From JAOPZW01 sp963835295 (GTDB lineage Bacteria > Actinomycetota > Thermoleophilia > Solirubrobacterales > Solirubrobacteraceae): DNA of 64,000 bases. Positions 38,059 to 46,276 of this stretch are shown here, piece after piece. A program made the translations under genes and the position numbers. Position 1 is the stretch's first letter; each line of letters begins with the position of its first letter. A model generated the notes under the pieces. The model was given only the letters and a program-made list of their open reading frames with translations, was not told the DNA's origin and did not search any database. The stretch spans positions 496,001 to 560,000 of the forward strand of contig CAWIEX010000011.1 in assembly GCA_963835295.1 (NCBI GenBank). The letters run 5' to 3'.

Positions 38059-38450
38059 GGCGCCAGCGTCCTGGCAAGCGCGTCACGGCGCTACCGCACC
38101 ACCGTCACGAGTCTGCGCAGGCACGCCCCCGAACGACGACCCGTCGAGCAAGCGGCCGCGTCGGGGCGGGTGGCGCGGTGGGGGGCGAGACCGCGCACGA
38201 CCCGCCGCCGACGCGACAGATGAGGCCTCTGCAACGCACTCGGCGATCTGCGGCGCGACGGCTGGCGTGGCCGTGACGTGGGCCCCTGAAAGTGCCACCA
38301 CTCCCATCGCCACGGCCCGCCGGTCGAGCTTCGTCTGACCATCGTGTTCGCCAAGACGACCTCACACGTCAAATGGTCGCTCGCCCAGGCGCCGCGCACC
38401 ATGGGCCCCGGGCTCATCTTCGGCCTGGGCCGGCCCACGGGCCGCGTCGC
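38059..38450. other. 392-bp intergenic region with no supported gene
   Basis: This lies between the pseudopilin cluster and the small membrane protein gene, both on the minus strand, so it should hold the cluster promoter. A 76-codon minus-strand frame (38083-38313, MAMGVVALSGAHVTATPAVA at its start) is open but has poor codon bias and no recognisable product. A GC-rich imperfect hairpin (CGGCCTGGGC paired with GCCCACGGGCCG, near 38420-38447) lies just past the stop of the 38451 gene. It could be a terminator, though no T-run follows. Confidence 0.4.
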
Positions 38451-38810
38451 TCAGGCGTACTCGCGGTAGTGGCGCCAGACGGCGTAGAACGCGTACGCCG
38501 CCCCGCCGAGCAGCACGACGACGACGAGCGTGCCGCCGGAGGAGTCCCGCAGCCTCGGCAGCGCCGCCAGCGCCAACACCACGGCGCCGATGGCGCCGTA
38601 GAGCAGCCCGCGCCAGCGATCGCCGAGGCCGTCCAGCTCGACGCGGTGCTCGCGGTAGAAGCGATAGGCGAAGAACACGAGCGAGACCATGATCAGCGTC
38701 GAGAGGATCGCGCCGACGAGCCCGGCCGTCGTGCCACCGCCGGGGATGAAGGCGACGGCGGCCGCCAGCAGGAGGACGATCGCGACGTTGCGCGCGGTGC
38801 TCATGCTCAT
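38451..38810 (-). CDS. Small membrane protein, function unknown
   Basis: This 119-residue protein has about four hydrophobic segments: NVAIVLLLAAAVAFIPGGG, LVGAILSTLIMVSLVFFAY, LLYGAIGAVVLALAAL and TLVVVVLLGGAAYAFYAVW. A basic/acidic loop (RFYREHRVELDGLGDRWRG) separates the second and third. The ATG at 38810 overlaps the regulator stop in ATGA, so the two are cotranscribed. No family was recognised. Confidence 0.75.
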   Translation of the reverse strand: MSMSTARNVAIVLLLAAAVAFIPGGGTTAGLVGAILSTLIMVSLVFFAYRFYREHRVELDGLGDRWRGLLYGAIGAVVLALAALPRLRDSSGGTLVVVVLLGGAAYAFYAVWRHYREYA

Positions 38811-39622
38811 TGCAGCGCCGCCGCCTCGGCCGACGCGCCGGAGCGCTCCGCGGCGGGCAGCGCGTCGAGGACCGGCTCGGGCGCGGTGCCCTCGCCGACC
38901 GCCGGCTCGGGAGCGAAGCGGTAGCCGACCCCGAAGTGCGTGTGGATGTAGCGCCAGCCCGGCGACGCCTTCTCGAGCTTCTGACGCAGCTTGCGCACGA
39001 AGACGTCGACCGAGCGATCGCCGCGCGCCATCGCGTAGCCCCAAACGCGCTGGTAGATCTCCTCGCGCTCGAGCACGCGGCCCTCGGCCCCGGCCAGCAG
39101 CTCGATGAGCTCGAACTCGCGGCGCGTGAGGTCGATCGAGCCCTGGCGCACGAAGGCCTGGAAGCGATCGGAGCGGATCTCGATCTCCCCGGCGGTGATG
39201 GGGTCGCCGGACGAGCGCGCCTCGGCCCGGCGGCGCCGGCGCACGACGGCCTCGATGCGCGCGATGAGCTCCTCGGGATGACACGGCTTGGTCAGCCAGT
39301 CGTCGGCCCCCAGGCGCAGGCCGCGCACGCGCTGGGCCACCGTCGACTGGCCGGTGCAGACGACCACGCCGAGCCCCGGCAGCGCCGCGCAGAGCTTTTC
39401 GAGGTACTCCCACGCGGGCGGCCCGAGCACCGCCAGGTCGACGACGATGGCGTTCAGGCGCATGGCCACGACCGTGTCGACGGGAACGGCGCTGGCGAGC
39501 ACCCGATGCTCCCAGGCGAGACGCTCCAGGCGCTTGGTCAGCACCTGCACGAAGCCCGAGTCGGTGTCGATGACGGCGAGCCTGAGCGGCGCGGCGTCGG
39601 CGGCAGAGGACCGTTCCGTCAT
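38807..39622 (-). CDS. PhoB/OmpR-family response regulator, probably phosphate-linked
   Basis: This 271-residue protein has a receiver-like domain (LRLAVIDTDSGFVQVLTKRL; Asp in AIVVDLAVLGPP; WLTKPCHPEELIARI with the conserved Lys). The receiver is divergent, with a single acidic-pair loop and no normal switch Thr region. The winged helix is clear: IDLTRREFELIELLAGAEG, YQRVWGYAMARGDRSVDVFV and WRYIHTHFGVGYRFAPEP. Its C-terminus is closely similar to the receiver-less protein at 45864-46244. No kinase gene is adjacent. A PHO-box-like repeat lies 55 bp upstream, and the pst genes are 2 kb away, so autoregulation in a phosphate regulon is inferred. The ATG at 39622 is chosen to start just before the receiver. 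Confidence 0.85.
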   Translation of the reverse strand: MTERSSAADAAPLRLAVIDTDSGFVQVLTKRLERLAWEHRVLASAVPVDTVVAMRLNAIVVDLAVLGPPAWEYLEKLCAALPGLGVVVCTGQSTVAQRVRGLRLGADDWLTKPCHPEELIARIEAVVRRRRRAEARSSGDPITAGEIEIRSDRFQAFVRQGSIDLTRREFELIELLAGAEGRVLEREEIYQRVWGYAMARGDRSVDVFVRKLRQKLEKASPGWRYIHTHFGVGYRFAPEPAVGEGTAPEPVLDALPAAERSGASAEAAALQ

Positions 39623-39676
39623 TGAGCGCCAGTCTAGTGGCATGAAGGGACGCGGCAGGGGCATGAAGCCCCCCTG

Positions 39677-39698
39677 GTCACCGGATCTTCACAAGGGT
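39677..39698 (-). promoter_or_regulatory. Candidate PHO box (two 11-bp repeats)
   Basis: GGTCACCGGATC directly followed by TTCACAAGG places TCAC at 39678 and 39689, exactly 11 bp apart. This matches the direct-repeat spacing of actinobacterial PhoP sites. It lies 55 bp upstream of the 38807-39622 regulator gene. With only two units it is the weakest of the four sites found. Confidence 0.45.
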
Positions 39699-39727
39699 GC
39701 GCGGCCCAGCGCGACGGCCGATTTACG

Positions 39728-41188
39728 CTATTTGCGACCTTCGATCGGCGGAGGTTCGTCGAGCCGAAACCGCTTCGCCGTGGCCGACCCGTTGCCGGGA
39801 TCGATCTCCACGAGGTCCGCCGCCAGCGGCGCGAACGAGCCGCCCGTCGAGTACGTCATTCGCGCCACGCCGATCTTCGCCCCCTCGTCGAGGTTGCCGG
39901 TCCCGCCGGCGCCGACCGTCCCGCCGTTGAGCACCGTGAAGTCGCGATCGATCTCGATGTCCGCGCGGTGCGTGTGGCCGACCAGCAGCGCGATCGGGTG
40001 GGTCGGCGGCTTGCGGCGCAACGCGTCGATGGCCTTCGCGGCCAGCGCGGGCTCGTGGACCATGACGACGTCGACCTTGTCCTGCAGGCCGGCCAGCCAC
40101 TCGGCGAACAGGTTCTGCTCCGCCGCCGAGGGCGCGGGCAAGGTGCCTTGCTGGACGTAGCCGCGCGCCCGCCGGCGGCGGAACGGATCGCCGTAGCCGG
40201 CCACCCGCAACCCGGCGACGCGCACGACCATCGGCCCGTAGCGCCCGTCGTGCAGCAGCCGCCCATGCTCGGTGAGCACGATCGCGCCGTCGTCGGCCAG
40301 CTCCTGCGCCCCCGAGTCCGAGTCGTGGTTGCCGGTCACGAACACCAGCCGCGTGCCCGCGCGCAGGATCCCGCTCGTCAGCTGACCTTCGAGCGGCGTG
40401 CCGCGATCGGTGAGGTCGCCGACGAAGAACAGCGGCGTCCCGCGCGCGACGCGCTGCAGCGCCGGGACCGCCAGCAGGTTGTTGTGGAGGTCCGACGCGA
40501 CGGTGATCTGCGGGCGCCCGCCGAGCGTCGCGCGATCGGCCGGCGCAGCGACCAGCCGTGCGAGCCCCACGATCTGGCCGTCGAGCTCCTCGGTGAGGAC
40601 GCTGGCGCTCGCCTCGGCCGACTCGACCGCGCGCAGCGCGCGCGGGATGTCCGGGCCGTGGGCGTAGTACTCGGGTGTCCCGAGGTCGCCGCGCGGCGGC
40701 AGCGCCACGATGATGGCGACGCCGAGCGCCAGCGCCGTCGCCCCCGCCGCGATCGCGCCGGGCAGGAGCGGCAGGCCCGCGCCGCGCAGGGCCAGCGCCA
40801 CGATCAGGCCGAAGCCGAGGGAGCTGCCGAACACGAGCGCGACGAGGATCCGCAGGTACGACGCGATCGCGTTGCGCGCGTCGCGCTTGACGCGGGCGAG
40901 GACGCGCGGCGAGCCCGCGCCCTCGCGCGCCAGCGAGACCGCCGCGTCGCGGTCGACGCGCTGCACGTCGACGCGCAGGCGCACCGGCGCCCGCACGCCG
41001 CCGAAGCGCACGCCCCAGTCGACCAGCGGGACGTAGAGGTCGAGCGCCCCGCGGTGGCCCGGGTCGCTGAAGATGCGCACGGTCCCGACCGACAGCTCGC
41101 GGTCCAGGCGCAGCGAGGCAAGGGCGGTCACCCCGGCGCCGGCTGACGCGAGGCAGACGACGACCGCGGTCAGCCATCGGCGCGCCAT
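39728..41188 (-). CDS. Membrane-anchored metallophosphoesterase
   Basis: This 486-residue protein has an N-terminal helix (RRWLTAVVVCLASAGAGVTA) and two more near 110-155 (ILVALVFGSSLGFGLIVALA, AIAAGATALALGVAIIVAL). An external loop lies between. The calcineurin-like phosphoesterase core (about 225-460) has all metal motifs: ITVASDLHNN, FFVGDLTDRGT, VTGNHDSDSG, VMVHEP and LLVGHTHRAD. It should hydrolyse a phosphate mono- or diester; the side of the membrane is not certain. Its place between a PhoB-like regulator and the pst operon suggests phosphate scavenging or signalling. Confidence 0.88.
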   Translation of the reverse strand: MARRWLTAVVVCLASAGAGVTALASLRLDRELSVGTVRIFSDPGHRGALDLYVPLVDWGVRFGGVRAPVRLRVDVQRVDRDAAVSLAREGAGSPRVLARVKRDARNAIASYLRILVALVFGSSLGFGLIVALALRGAGLPLLPGAIAAGATALALGVAIIVALPPRGDLGTPEYYAHGPDIPRALRAVESAEASASVLTEELDGQIVGLARLVAAPADRATLGGRPQITVASDLHNNLLAVPALQRVARGTPLFFVGDLTDRGTPLEGQLTSGILRAGTRLVFVTGNHDSDSGAQELADDGAIVLTEHGRLLHDGRYGPMVVRVAGLRVAGYGDPFRRRRARGYVQQGTLPAPSAAEQNLFAEWLAGLQDKVDVVMVHEPALAAKAIDALRRKPPTHPIALLVGHTHRADIEIDRDFTVLNGGTVGAGGTGNLDEGAKIGVARMTYSTGGSFAPLAADLVEIDPGNGSATAKRFRLDEPPPIEGRK

Positions 41189-41212
41189 GCGCCTCGGCTA
41201 CCCGCAGTCGCG

Positions 41213-41902
41213 CTACGTAAGCGTGGGCGCCGAGGAGTCCGAGAACTCCCTGAACAGCCCGCTGACCACGAAGGCGGTGACCTCGCCGATGTCCACCGCG
41301 TTGTCGCCCACCCGCTCGAGGGCCCGCGCCACCATCGTCATGTGCATGGCCCACTCGCGGGTGTCGACGTCCTCGCCGATCCGGATCGCCAGCTGGAAGA
41401 TCTCGCGGTTGAGCCGGTTGATCTCGCGGTCCTGGCGGACGAGGTCCTCGGCCAGGGCGACGTCGCGGGTCGCGAAGGCCGTGCGCGACTGCGTGACCTC
41501 AGAGCGCGCCGCGCGCCCCATGCGCAGGATGAGCTCGAGCATCTCGGTGCGCACCGGCGGCTCGTGCCCGGACAGCGGGATGAGCTTGGCGATCGTCACG
41601 CACTGGTCACCCTGGCGCTCGACGTGCTTGATGAGGTGAAGCAACGCCGCGACGAGGCGCAGGTCTCCGGCCACCGGCGCCTGGCGCGCCAGCAGCGTGA
41701 GGATCCCCTGGTGGACCTCCAGGTAGCGACCGTCGAGGCGGTCGTCGTCGAGGATCACGATCGTGGCCAGCTCGATGTCCTGGTGCTCGAGCGCCTCGAG
41801 CACGCGATCGAGCTGCTCGATGACCATGTCGATCCCGCCGAGCGCGGCCTCCTCGAGGCGCTTGAGCTCCTCCTGGAAGTGCTGTCGCCCCTCGCCGCCC
41901 AT
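41213..41902 (-). CDS. phoU: Phosphate signalling protein PhoU
   Basis: This 229-residue protein has two PhoU three-helix bundles. FQEELKRLEEAALGGIDMVI and DIELATIVILDDDRLDGRYL lie in the first; MGRAARSEVTQSRTAF and RDVALAEDLVRQDREINRLN in the second. WAMHMTMVARALERVGDNAV is the metal-binding E/DxxxD-type helix. PhoU damps phosphate uptake and signalling through PstB and the PhoR-type kinase. The ATG at 41902 shares a base with the pstB stop (TGATG). Confidence 0.95.
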   Translation of the reverse strand: MGGEGRQHFQEELKRLEEAALGGIDMVIEQLDRVLEALEHQDIELATIVILDDDRLDGRYLEVHQGILTLLARQAPVAGDLRLVAALLHLIKHVERQGDQCVTIAKLIPLSGHEPPVRTEMLELILRMGRAARSEVTQSRTAFATRDVALAEDLVRQDREINRLNREIFQLAIRIGEDVDTREWAMHMTMVARALERVGDNAVDIGEVTAFVVSGLFREFSDSSAPTLT

Positions 41903-42792
41903 CAGCCGAACTTCCCGGTGACATATTCCTCGGTGCGCTTGTCCTGCGGGTTGGAGAACACCGTGTCGGTCGGTGCATGTTCGATCATCTCGCCGGTCAG
42001 GAAGAAGGCGGTGGTGTCCGCAACGCGCGCGGCCTGCTGCATGTTGTGCGTGACGATGACGATCGTGTAGCGCCGCTTGAGCTCGTGGATGAGCTCTTCG
42101 ATCTTCAGGGTGGCGATCGGGTCGAGCGCCGAGCACGGCTCGTCCATGAGTATGACGTCGGGCTCGACAGCGATCGTGCGGGCGATGCACAGTCGCTGCT
42201 GCTGGCCGCCGGAGAGGCCGATGCCCGGTGAGCCGAGGCGATCCTTGACCTCGTCCCAGAGGCCGGCGCCGATGAGCGACTGCTCGACGCGCTCCTTCAG
42301 GTTCATCCCCCGCGAGCTCGTCAGGCGCAGGCCGGCCGCGACGTTGTCGAAGATCGACATGGTGGGGAACGGGTTGGGCTTCTGAAAGACCATGCCGATG
42401 GAGCGCCGCACCGAGACGACGTCGATCTTGCTGGCGTAGATGTCGACGTCGTCGAGGGTCACGGTGCCCTCGGCGCGCGCGCCGGGGATCTCCTCGTGCA
42501 TGCGGTTCAGGCAGCGTAGGACGGTCGACTTGCCGCAGCCGGACGGGCCGATCATCGCGGTCACGCGGTTGGCCGCGTAGTCGATCGAGACGCCCCTGAT
42601 GGCGTGGTTGTCGCCGTAGTAGGCGTTGAGGTCTCTGACGGTGATCGAGCGCCCGTCGCCGACCGGCTGCTGCGCCGGCGTCGTCGAGCTGTGGAGCTCG
42701 GCCTGGGCCACCACCGACTCGTCGCTGGCCGCCGGCTCGGTGGGCTCTCGCTGTTGCTCGGTCATGGTTCCAGACGGATCGGTGTTGGTCAT
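41902..42792 (-). CDS. pstB: Phosphate ABC transporter ATP-binding protein
   Basis: This 296-residue ATPase has Walker A MIGPSGCGKSTVLRCLNRMH, the PstB-typical VFQKPNPFPTMSIFDNVA, the ABC signature LSGGQQQRLCIARTIA, Walker B VILMDEPCSALDPIA and the switch His in IVIVTHNMQQAARVAD. An unusual N-terminal extension of about 45 Gln/Glu/Ala/Ser-rich residues precedes the ITVRDLNAYYGD core. A later Met (at TEQQREP) would trim only part of it. The ATG at 42792 overlaps the pstA stop in ATGA. Confidence 0.95.
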   Translation of the reverse strand: MTNTDPSGTMTEQQREPTEPAASDESVVAQAELHSSTTPAQQPVGDGRSITVRDLNAYYGDNHAIRGVSIDYAANRVTAMIGPSGCGKSTVLRCLNRMHEEIPGARAEGTVTLDDVDIYASKIDVVSVRRSIGMVFQKPNPFPTMSIFDNVAAGLRLTSSRGMNLKERVEQSLIGAGLWDEVKDRLGSPGIGLSGGQQQRLCIARTIAVEPDVILMDEPCSALDPIATLKIEELIHELKRRYTIVIVTHNMQQAARVADTTAFFLTGEMIEHAPTDTVFSNPQDKRTEEYVTGKFG

Positions 42793-43664
42793 GTCAAGCG
42801 ACTCCGGCGCTGGGCGAGTCGGGCGATGAGGGTCAAGATGAAGACCATCGCGACGAGGACCAGGGCCGAGGCCCAGGCTCGCGCCACGAGGGCGTCGTTG
42901 GGCGAGGAGACGTCGGCGAAGATCTGCGCGGGCAGCGAGTTCATCCGCTCGTTCAGATTGAACGAGAGGCCGAACACGGCGGCCGCGGTGAACAGCAGTG
43001 GTGCCGTCTCCCCCGCCGCTCGCGCGATCGCGAGCATGGAGCCCGTGATGAGCCCGGGCAGGGCGGTCGGGAGCACGATGCGCAGCGTGACCTTCCACCG
43101 GGGCGCGCCGAGGGCCAGGGCAGCCTCGCGCAGCGAGTTGGGGACGAGCAGCAGGACGACCTCGGCGGAGCGCGCCACCACCGGCAGCATGAGCAGCCCG
43201 AGCGCGAGCGAGCCCTTGTAGCCGGTGAACGACTGCCCGCCCACCTTGGTCAGGACGAGCGTGATGTAGATGAACAGGCCGAAGACGATCGACGGCACGC
43301 CGGTCATGACGTCCACGAAGTAGCGGACAGCGTGCGCGAAGGGTGACTTCTTGCCGAACTCGACCAGATAGAGCGCGACCCCCCATCCGAGCGGCACGGC
43401 GATCAGCGACGCGAGGGCGACCATCTCGATGGTGCCGAAGATGGCGCTGCGCACGCCGCCCTGGTCGCCGAGGAAGTTGCCGGTCGGATCGCTGGTGAAG
43501 AAGGACCCGTCGATGGCTCCGAGGCCGCGCTTGAGCAGGTAGTAGACGACCAGCACCAGCGGGATCAGCGCCACGAAGGTCAGCGACCCGATCACGCCGC
43601 GAGCGATCAGATCGCTGCGGCGGCGACGCCCGGTGACCGGCGGCAGAGGTGCGACCGCGTTCAT
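42789..43664 (-). CDS. pstA: Phosphate ABC transporter permease PstA
   Basis: This 291-residue permease has six helices: IARGVIGSLTFVALIPLVLV, FGTIEMVALASLIAVPLGWG, MTGVPSIVFGLFIYITLVL, LGLLMLPVVARSAEVVLLLV and others. The ABC-permease EAA loop is present: SLREAALALGAPRWKVTLRI. A conserved periplasmic part (AVYLVEF-like, here ALYLVEFGKK) follows the second helix. The ATG at 43664 overlaps the pstC stop in ATGA. Confidence 0.94.
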   Translation of the reverse strand: MNAVAPLPPVTGRRRRSDLIARGVIGSLTFVALIPLVLVVYYLLKRGLGAIDGSFFTSDPTGNFLGDQGGVRSAIFGTIEMVALASLIAVPLGWGVALYLVEFGKKSPFAHAVRYFVDVMTGVPSIVFGLFIYITLVLTKVGGQSFTGYKGSLALGLLMLPVVARSAEVVLLLVPNSLREAALALGAPRWKVTLRIVLPTALPGLITGSMLAIARAAGETAPLLFTAAAVFGLSFNLNERMNSLPAQIFADVSSPNDALVARAWASALVLVAMVFILTLIARLAQRRSRLT

Positions 43665-44687
43665 GGTGCCTTCCCGGCCGCGGCGGTCGCGGGCATGGTC
43701 GCGGCCGCCGGCGGCGGACCGTTGGAGCGCCGCTCCGCGCGGACGACCAGGCTGCGGGCGGCCGCGTTGATGACCAGCGTCAGCACGAAGAGGACCAGGC
43801 CGGCGGCGATGAGCGCACCGGAGTGCAGCTTGTCGTTGGCCGCCTCGCCGAACTCGTTGGCGATGACGGCCGCCAGCGTGTAGCCCTGATCGAAGAGCTG
43901 CTTGCCCAGGGTCGGGGCGTTGCCGATGACGAGGGTCACGGCGATGGTCTCGCCGATGGCGCGACCGAGGCCGAGCATCGACGCGCCGACGATGCCCGAG
44001 CGCGAGTAGGGCAGCACCGCCATGCGGATCATCTCCCAGCGCGTGGCGCCGAGGGCCAGCGACGCCTCCTTGAGATCGGGCGGCACGGTGGCGACCACCT
44101 CGCGCGAGATGGCGCTGACGATCGGCAGGATCATGATCGACAGGATGAGGCCGGCCACGAAGTAGTTGGCGCGCCACCGGTCCGCCGACGAACGGCAGGA
44201 AGGAGAAGGTGTCGGAGAACCATTGCTCGCTGGGCTTGAGCGCGGGGATGATGACCAGCACGCCCCAGAGGCCGTAGACGACCGACGGCACCGCCGCCAG
44301 CAGCTCGACGAGGATGGTCATCGGGGTGCGCAGCCACGTCGGGCACAGCTCGTTGATGTAGAGCGCGGTCGCCACCGCCACGGGGACGCCCAGAACGAGC
44401 GCGATGGCCGAGGTGATGAGCGTGCCGGCGACCAGCGGCCACCCGCCGAAGATCGCCTTGGATGGGTTCCAGTCGTTGGTGAAGACGAAGGAGAAGACGC
44501 CCTGATGGGCGAGCGCGGGGCGCGCCTTCTGCAGCAGGAAGAGGAAGAAGAACGCGATCAGCAGCAGCACGAGGGCTGCGATGACGGCGAGCGTCCCGCG
44601 GAAGACCGGATCGGCGAGACGCGAGCGCGGTGACCGCCCACCCAGCAGGCGGTCACCGCGCGACAGCGTGGTGGTGACGGCTTCCAT
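43661..44687 (-). CDS. pstC: Phosphate ABC transporter permease PstC, interrupted by one frameshift
   Basis: The N-terminal half (ATG at 44687; VIAALVLLLIAFFFLFLLQK, SFVFTNDWNPSKAIFGGWPL, VELLAAVPSVVYGLWGVLVI) is in one frame to about SFLPFVGG. The second half (NYFVAGLILSIMILPIVSAI, the EAA loop LKEASLALGATRWEMIRMAV, LGRAIGETIAVTLVIGN) is in another. The change falls near 44168-44185. The span is 1027 nt, one base more than 342 codons, so one extra base explains it. Without repair the product loses its last three helices and the transporter should fail. All other pst genes are intact, so an assembly error is the likeliest cause. The start shares a base with the pstS stop (TGATG). Confidence 0.88.
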
Positions 44688-45796
44688 CAGGTCCCGATCG
44701 GGCTCCCGTTGCACTGCATGCCGTCGATCGCCGTCTTGACCTTGGACTGCAGGGCAGAGGGGATCTTGGCGTAGGAGAGCTTCTCGATCGTGGCCTGGCC
44801 GTCACCGACGAGATAGGTCAGGAACTTCTTCAGGCCGGCGGCCTTGTTCTTGTCCAGGCCGGCCTTGCACGGGTCCTGGTAGGTGATCGCGAAGGTCTGC
44901 GACGTCACCGGGTAGGCCTTCGGGTTGGGCGAGTCGATCACGTTGATCCGCAGATCGTCGGGAACGTCGATCCCGTCACCCGCGGCCGAGGTGGACTCGA
45001 GCGTCGGGGCGATGTACTGACCGGACTTGTTCTTGACGTCGGCGAACGTGAACCCGTTCTGCAGGGCATAGGCCTGCTCGACGTAGCCGATGGCCCCCTC
45101 GGTCTGCTTGACCGCGGCGGCGACGCCCTCGTTGCCCTTGCCGCCGGTGCCGGTGGGCCACTTGATGTCCTTGTCGACCCCGGGGCCGCTCTTCCACTCC
45201 GGGCTGTAGCGCGAAATGAAGTCGGTGAAGCCCTTGGTCGTACCGGACGAGTCCGAGCGGTGGACCACGGTGATCGCCGTGTCGGGCAGCTTCAGGCCCG
45301 AGTTCTGGCCGGCGATCTCGGGGTCGTTCCACTTCTTGACCGTGCCGAGGTAGATGTCGGCGATCGTCTTGCCGTCGAGCTTGAGCCCGCTCTTGACGTC
45401 GGGCAGGTTGTAGGACACGGTGATGGCGCCGAAGGCGATCGGCGCCTCGAGCGGCGCGCCCTTCTTCAGGGCCGAGATCTCCTCGTCCTTGAGCGATGGG
45501 TCGGAGCCCGCGAAATCCACCGTGCCGGCGGTGAACTGCGAGACGCCGGCACCGGAGCCGACCGACTGGTAGTTCACGGTCAGCCCCTGACCCTTGAGGT
45601 CGCTGGCGACCTGCTGGTAGATGGGGGCGGCGAACGTCGAGCCTGCGCCGTTCAGGGTCACGCTGGCGCCCGACGAGGCTTTGCTCGCCGAGCCGGTGGA
45701 ACTGGAACTGCTGGTGTTGTCGCTGCTCCCGCAGGCGGCGACACCGAGCGCAAGCACGGTGCACGCACTCGCGGCGAGCCACATGTTCGACCTCAC
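44687..45796 (-). CDS. pstS: Phosphate ABC transporter substrate-binding lipoprotein
   Basis: This 369-residue lipoprotein has a signal with lipobox (LALGVAAC followed by GSSDN), so it is anchored outside the membrane. A Ser/Thr-rich spacer leads to the PstS fold: VTLNGAGSTFAAPIYQQVAS, VGSGAGVSQFTAGTVDFAGS, TVVHRSDSSGTTKGFTDFIS and EGVAAAVKQTEGAIGYVEQA. The Ser, Asp, Arg and Gly residues that coordinate phosphate are all visible (GAGST, FAGSD, RSDSSGTT). First gene of pstSCAB-phoU. A PHO-box-like repeat lies about 90 bp upstream. Confidence 0.96.
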   Translation of the reverse strand: MRSNMWLAASACTVLALGVAACGSSDNTSSSSSTGSASKASSGASVTLNGAGSTFAAPIYQQVASDLKGQGLTVNYQSVGSGAGVSQFTAGTVDFAGSDPSLKDEEISALKKGAPLEAPIAFGAITVSYNLPDVKSGLKLDGKTIADIYLGTVKKWNDPEIAGQNSGLKLPDTAITVVHRSDSSGTTKGFTDFISRYSPEWKSGPGVDKDIKWPTGTGGKGNEGVAAAVKQTEGAIGYVEQAYALQNGFTFADVKNKSGQYIAPTLESTSAAGDGIDVPDDLRINVIDSPNPKAYPVTSQTFAITYQDPCKAGLDKNKAAGLKKFLTYLVGDGQATIEKLSYAKIPSALQSKVKTAIDGMQCNGSPIGT

Positions 45797-45863
45797 AGGG
45801 GTACTCCTCTGGTTGATTCCCTAAGCGGGTCGGCAGGCTCGCAGCGCACGACCGCACACCCTG

Positions 45864-46244
45864 TTACCGACCGGTACTCGCGTTGTGAAAATGATGTGAA
45901 GGCTCCGGCGCGAACCGGTACCCGAACCCCACGTGCGTGTGGATGAAGCGCCAGTCAGGCAGGGCCTCCTCCAGCTTCACGCGCAGCTTGTGGATGTAGA
46001 CGTCGATGGAGCGATCGCCGCCGCGCAGCGCTCCGCCCCACACGCGCGCGTAGAGGTCGTCGCGGCGCACGATCCCGCCGCCGCTGCGCGCGAGCGCGAC
46101 GAGCAGGCCGAATTCGCGCACGGAGAGGTTCAGGCGCCGGCCACCGGCCAGGACCAGGCCGTCGATGGGCCGGATCTCGAGCGCGCCGACGTAGATGATG
46201 TCGTCGTGAGGGCGCTGGGCCGCTTCCATGGTGGCGCTGAGCAT
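45864..46244 (-). CDS. Receiver-less PhoB/OmpR-type winged-helix protein
   Basis: This 126-residue protein is only a transcriptional-regulatory C-domain: LEIRPIDGLVLAGGRRLNLS, VREFGLLVALARSGGGIVRR, YARVWGGALRGGDRSIDVYI and WRFIHTHVGFGYRFAPEP. There is no receiver. Its last 60 residues closely match the C-terminus of the regulator at 38807-39622, so it is probably a duplicate that lost the receiver. It sits just upstream of pstS on the same strand, between two PHO-box-like arrays. A role as constitutive or competing binder at the phosphate promoters is an inference. The ATG at 46244 gives only 24 residues before the domain. Confidence 0.82.
   Translation of the reverse strand: MLSATMEAAQRPHDDIIYVGALEIRPIDGLVLAGGRRLNLSVREFGLLVALARSGGGIVRRDDLYARVWGGALRGGDRSIDVYIHKLRVKLEEALPDWRFIHTHVGFGYRFAPEPSHHFHNASTGR
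45884..45905 (-). promoter_or_regulatory. Candidate PHO box upstream of pstS (two 11-bp repeats)
   Basis: On the plus strand TGTGAAAATGA is followed at once by TGTGAAGGCTC. Read towards pstS this is TTCACATCATT then TTCACA, spaced 11 bp. The site overlaps the last codons of the winged-helix gene and lies about 90 bp before the pstS start. Repeat unit and spacing fit PhoP/PhoB-type binding. Confidence 0.6.
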
Positions 46245-46276
46245 TTCGCGACGAGCGCAACCGGTCGTTACCCGCC

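Noticed and set aside
38083..38313. 76-codon minus-strand frame before the pseudopilin cluster
   Set aside because: Codon choice is unlike neighbouring genes, there is no ribosome-binding site and no recognisable product; kept only as a note in the intergenic entry.
43661..44687. Programmed ribosomal frameshift in pstC, the cyclase gene or the hydrolase
   Set aside because: No slippery heptamer or shared signal is seen at the three sites, and none of these families is known to use recoding; indel error or mutation is simpler.
42789..44714. A continuous frame suggesting a PstC-PstA fusion
   Set aside because: The middle third encodes no permease motifs. PstC continues in another frame to a normal stop and PstA has its own ATG, so the fusion is an accident of the pstC frameshift.
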